A stretch of 64,000 bases of DNA from Ligustrum vulgare (Eukaryota > Streptophyta > Magnoliopsida > Lamiales > Oleaceae): assembly GCA_963555705.1 (NCBI GenBank), contig OY743169.1, forward strand, positions 7,068,014 through 7,132,013, in the 5' to 3' direction. The notes beneath the pieces are model-generated. The model was not told the DNA's origin, ran no database searches, and was given only the letters and a program-made list of their open reading frames with translations. Positions 61,038 to 64,000 of the stretch are shown here, one piece after another (within the stretch, counting starts at the first letter, position 1; each line of letters begins with the position of its first letter). The translations under genes were made by a program, and so were the position numbers.

Positions 61038-63433
61038 TTATTTCTCATCCACCGGTGGAGAAGGAATCCTGCTAAGGAGCCATATCAGAACAACACCGAC
61101 AAGGGAACCTGAGAGATGTGCTATATGATTCACATTTTGTAAACAACCGCCTGCTAAGCTTGTTGATGATTGGGCTGCTTCCATTACCTGATAAGCCAAG
61201 CAAGCATCAAATTAAAGAAAGTCCAATAAAAGTTCTAGCAAAACATCCCATTTTAAGCCTCTGTTTGGTAAATCGTTTAGAAACGGTTGTTTATAAAGAA
61301 TGAAATGTTGCCACGTAGCTGTTTATAAACAAATTTTACCAAACAGAGGCTTAATTATCGTAAGGCATAAATGCAGCCAGAGGAAAATCTACCATGTGTC
61401 AGTAAAGCCTTCCAAATACATAGTTCAACCAATGATTTAAGATTATCGAACAAAGTATAGAATTAACAATTTTACTTAGTAACCAAAAGGATGTATAGAA
61501 AGAGTGGTATTTATGCACTTGTCTTAATGAACTTTTATTGGATCAATTGTATGCATTTTATATCTAAGACTAAGACACATTCTCACTCGTGTGTTATAGT
61601 AATTTTTATCTTAATACAAGAAAAAGAAAATCTTGAGAAAGTTCCGGTTTAATAGAAGTTAATAAAAGTTACGATGAGATGAATCATTGATCAAGTCCGA
61701 ATTAACCATAAATATGGAATGTGATACCTTCTCTACCACAAATTGTCCCAATATAAGTACTTCAAGAATCTTTCTCCAATCCCAGGACATCTAAGTACAA
61801 AGAACACCAGTTAGTACTGATATAGGAACTGCCAATTTCTAAAGTAAACAAATCATTGAATAAATAACTATACCTTCACAAGGACGCTAATCGCAAAGAG
61901 TCCAAATACAGCACCTGATGCTCCAATTGAAACTGCATTTCTTGGGAGAATTAGCCATGAAACAAGGTTAGCCCCAGCACCTGTCAAGATATAGGAAAGC
62001 CACAGTGCAAAGTTTCCTTCTTCCTCTTCAACAAGTTTTCCTGGATGTCAAAACAACGATATTTTTACATGCCTACTTTCACAGCATCCACGTGTGAGAA
62101 TTTTTTGAAGCAAAAAGTTTGAAAAAAAATAAATAAATCTTACCGAAAATATACAAGAAAAAAAGATTGCTGGATAGATGACTCCTGCAAGCACAAGATT
62201 CCGGTGACTGTAAATACATGGATCAGTTTTTTTTTTTTTTTTGTGAGTATTCCTACTTCAATTTGGATGTCTATCAGAAGTAAAACAGCCCGGTAGCTCA
62301 CCAATTAAAATGACAGAATGTTGAGGTTATGAACTGGTACCAAGCAGGTTGGCTGTGGTACAAGTACAAGTCTTTTATCCACCGAACCTGGAAAAGAACA
62401 ATTCTTTTTCTATTACCTTTACTCAAGAAGGATATGGTATTGCCGTATTGGTGTCCACGGTGTACGTGTTATGATGCCCACCGTGGGCATCACATGTCCC
62501 AACATTATTTTTAGTAGGACACGTGTCAACATCTTGACCACGGTGGGCACCATATATTTACTTGTCCGGTAATCACAAAGTATCGGGAATCATATCTAAC
62601 AAATTTATTTTTTTCAAGTCAGGTAACTACTACAAGTGCATCTCCGGAAGGCAAAAACATTATCAGATATAAGAGGAGATATTAAGGTAGTCACTGAATT
62701 TCTTTCAAAAAAAAAAAAAAAAAAGGTAGTCACTGAATTATCGTTTAGGGTCTATAATTTCTTGATTTACTGGGTTGAGACCTCTGAAGATTGCTATTCC
62801 ACAAATAAAACACGACGGAAATAAATGGTACAGAGAATAAATAAACACGAAGAAAGACTTTAGTTAAGACAGAAATATTTACCTGAAACAAGTGATCTGC
62901 CACATATATTCCAAGATTAATAAGTAAAATCCAGAATATGCCATTAACACGTTTCTCTGGCTTCTGTTTCTCTTTCTGCTTCCCGAGCTCCAACTCCGAT
63001 ACAATATCTAAGTAAAGGGATGATCAAATTGCATAAATATTTTGGACATAAATCTTCCAAACAAGCATTCATGTTTAAAGGAGAGATCAACCAATTCCTT
63101 TGAAAAACGAGCACGCGCCGGCAAAGAATCTAATAACAAACAGTTAGTTGATCCTAAAATTGCCCACCAGATGTTCGTGAGATTTCGCAAACAAGACTAA
63201 GAAAAGTTGGAGAACGTTGTTTTACTTTTAACATGATTTCATCTAAGAGAGAGCGAGAAGGATTTACCTGAGTTCCCGTTCATTTTGCATATGAAACGAC
63301 GCGGTCGCTCGGTGTGAGCGAGAAGTGTAGAGTCGGGTTTTGTGAATAATTTAGAAGACATAAGAAACTCAATTTTACAAGAAAGGGAATTAAAGTTATG
63401 GCGAGAGGGTGGTAATCGCGCCGCCATTGGCAT
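61038..63433 (-). CDS. Rhomboid intramembrane serine protease-like protein
   Basis: 265-residue membrane protein cleaving or binding within membranes. Exons: 63268-63433, 62883-63007, 62302-62387, 62144-62184, 61874-62040, 61728-61790 and 61038-61187; all phases fit. The N-terminal 55 residues (MPMAARLPPSRHNFNSL...) are basic and S/R-rich, suggesting an organelle transit peptide. TM1 about 72-92 (NGIFWILLINLGIYVADHLF). WYQFITSTFCHFNWSHLSSNLFFLYIF (about 112-138) matches the rhomboid H-x-N/W-x-H-L-x-x-N region. The nucleophile is in GASGAVFG (Ser about 181). The base is in HIAHLSGSLVGV (His about 240). Both dyad residues are present, so activity is possible. A related Arabidopsis gene from memory is At5g25640. 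Two ATGs at 63433 and 63427 are in frame. Confidence 0.93.
61257..61350. mobile_element. Short palindromic MITE in the last rhomboid intron
   Basis: 94 bp with near-perfect inverted ends GCCTCTGTTTGGTAAA and TTTACCAAACAGAGGC, flanked by TTAA on both sides. Same family as the elements at 3998 and 52311. Confidence 0.75.
62448..62556. repeat. Inverted repeat around CCCACCGTGGGC in a rhomboid intron
   Basis: The outer arms GGTGTCCACGGTG and CCACGGTGGGCACC pair imperfectly. An internal perfect palindrome GATGCCCACCGTGGGCATC lies at about 62475. Probably a MITE; target duplication not clear. Confidence 0.5.
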
Positions 63434-64000
63434 GAGCTTAGAGTGAGAGGGGGCATGGAGATCGAGCACATAAAATCGCTGCTGACCACCAACAACTCCA
63501 AGATTGAACATTGTGTATTCTTGGAAGTGAATATACAAAAAGTAACGATAAAAGCCGGACCGATTTCTTCTATTTATATGATTGTGGACCCAAGTCTTGG
63601 GTTGCGTCGGAGTGACAACCGGATCGAGTTTGTCTTGTCCCAGAAAAGTTTTTGTACTGAAAATCTCTTAGGAGTTAGGAGAATCGAAGCTATGAAGATG
63701 TCTTGTGGAATCAAAGGCTCCTCAGTCCTCGCTTTGGAAATAAGCTGTATCGGCATGATCATCGATTCCGTTATTTAAAGTTTATAAATAAATATAAATC
63801 AATTTTTACTTCTAACTATGTACATTTTCCTTATTCCCTCGGCCATATACTTTATCTCAAATATATCAATTTATAATTACTACTGTATTACCGAATAGAG
63901 CATGAGATAACATCGCTTCACCAGTTCACCTTCCCCAATTGAGTAATGATAATTATCCCAAGTGAAGTGGAGTGTAGAACGTGACACTCGATACAAATAT
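63434..64000. other. Upstream region of the rhomboid gene; no gene assigned
   Basis: The minus-strand promoter of the rhomboid gene should lie here. A plus-strand frame at 63443-63778 has no recognisable domain and overlaps the rhomboid 5' end. The last 200 bases show nothing. Confidence 0.35.

Noticed and set aside
63443..63778. 111-residue plus-strand frame upstream of the rhomboid gene
   Set aside because: It overlaps the rhomboid first exon in antisense, shows no domain, and its composition is like random translation of intergenic DNA.

Overview
This is a plant nuclear window, almost certainly from a core eudicot. It has AT-rich DNA, GT-AG introns, plant-only gene families (three-repeat MYB, DUF630/DUF632, PPR) and many plant transposons (Helitrons, a Ty3/Gypsy Tat-type retrotransposon, Ty1/Copia remnants, hAT, MULE-like and TTA/TAA-target MITEs). 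The species cannot be named from sequence alone. There is no CRISPR array, operon or prokaryotic replicon.

Host genes, left to right: (1) a three-repeat MYB (MYB3R1/R4 type) on the minus strand, whose 5' half is inside the window; (2) a DUF630-DUF632 protein (731 aa, minus) with a 4.5-kb intron holding a decayed Copia element; (3) an organelle-type EngB/YihA GTPase (318 aa, minus) with a probable GC-AG intron; (4) the AP-4 complex beta subunit (842 aa, 11 exons, plus); (5) a PPR protein (plus); (6) a short rhomboid intramembrane protease (265 aa, minus). Exon phases were joined by hand and give uninterrupted reading frames for genes 2, 3, 4 and 6. From memory, the Arabidopsis relatives of genes 1, 3 and 4 cluster near At5g11480-At5g11510, and those of genes 2, 5 and 6 near At5g25590-At5g25640. 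The window would then keep an unfractionated ancestral order.

The DNA between genes is mostly transposons. At 6.3-12.2 kb: a Helitron-like element, a hAT remnant with an 8-bp target duplication, and two Harbinger-like elements. At 23.6-36.7 kb: two Helitron-like elements head to head, the second split by a complete 9308-bp Tat-type retrotransposon (two 491-bp LTRs, target duplication ACATT). That retrotransposon has gag-pol on the minus strand and, between integrase and the 3' LTR, a broken gene on the opposite strand with its own TATA box and introns. At 40.9-46.1 kb: a 5.2-kb Helitron (A|TC ... CTAG|T) that carries an RPA-like pseudogene, a captured 5' part of a ribosomal protein L7 gene, and a later solo LTR.

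The most notable items are the Helitron with captured RPL7, the antisense gene and perfect hairpins inside the Tat element, the EngB GC-AG intron, and the nested insertions whose target-site duplications can be read directly.
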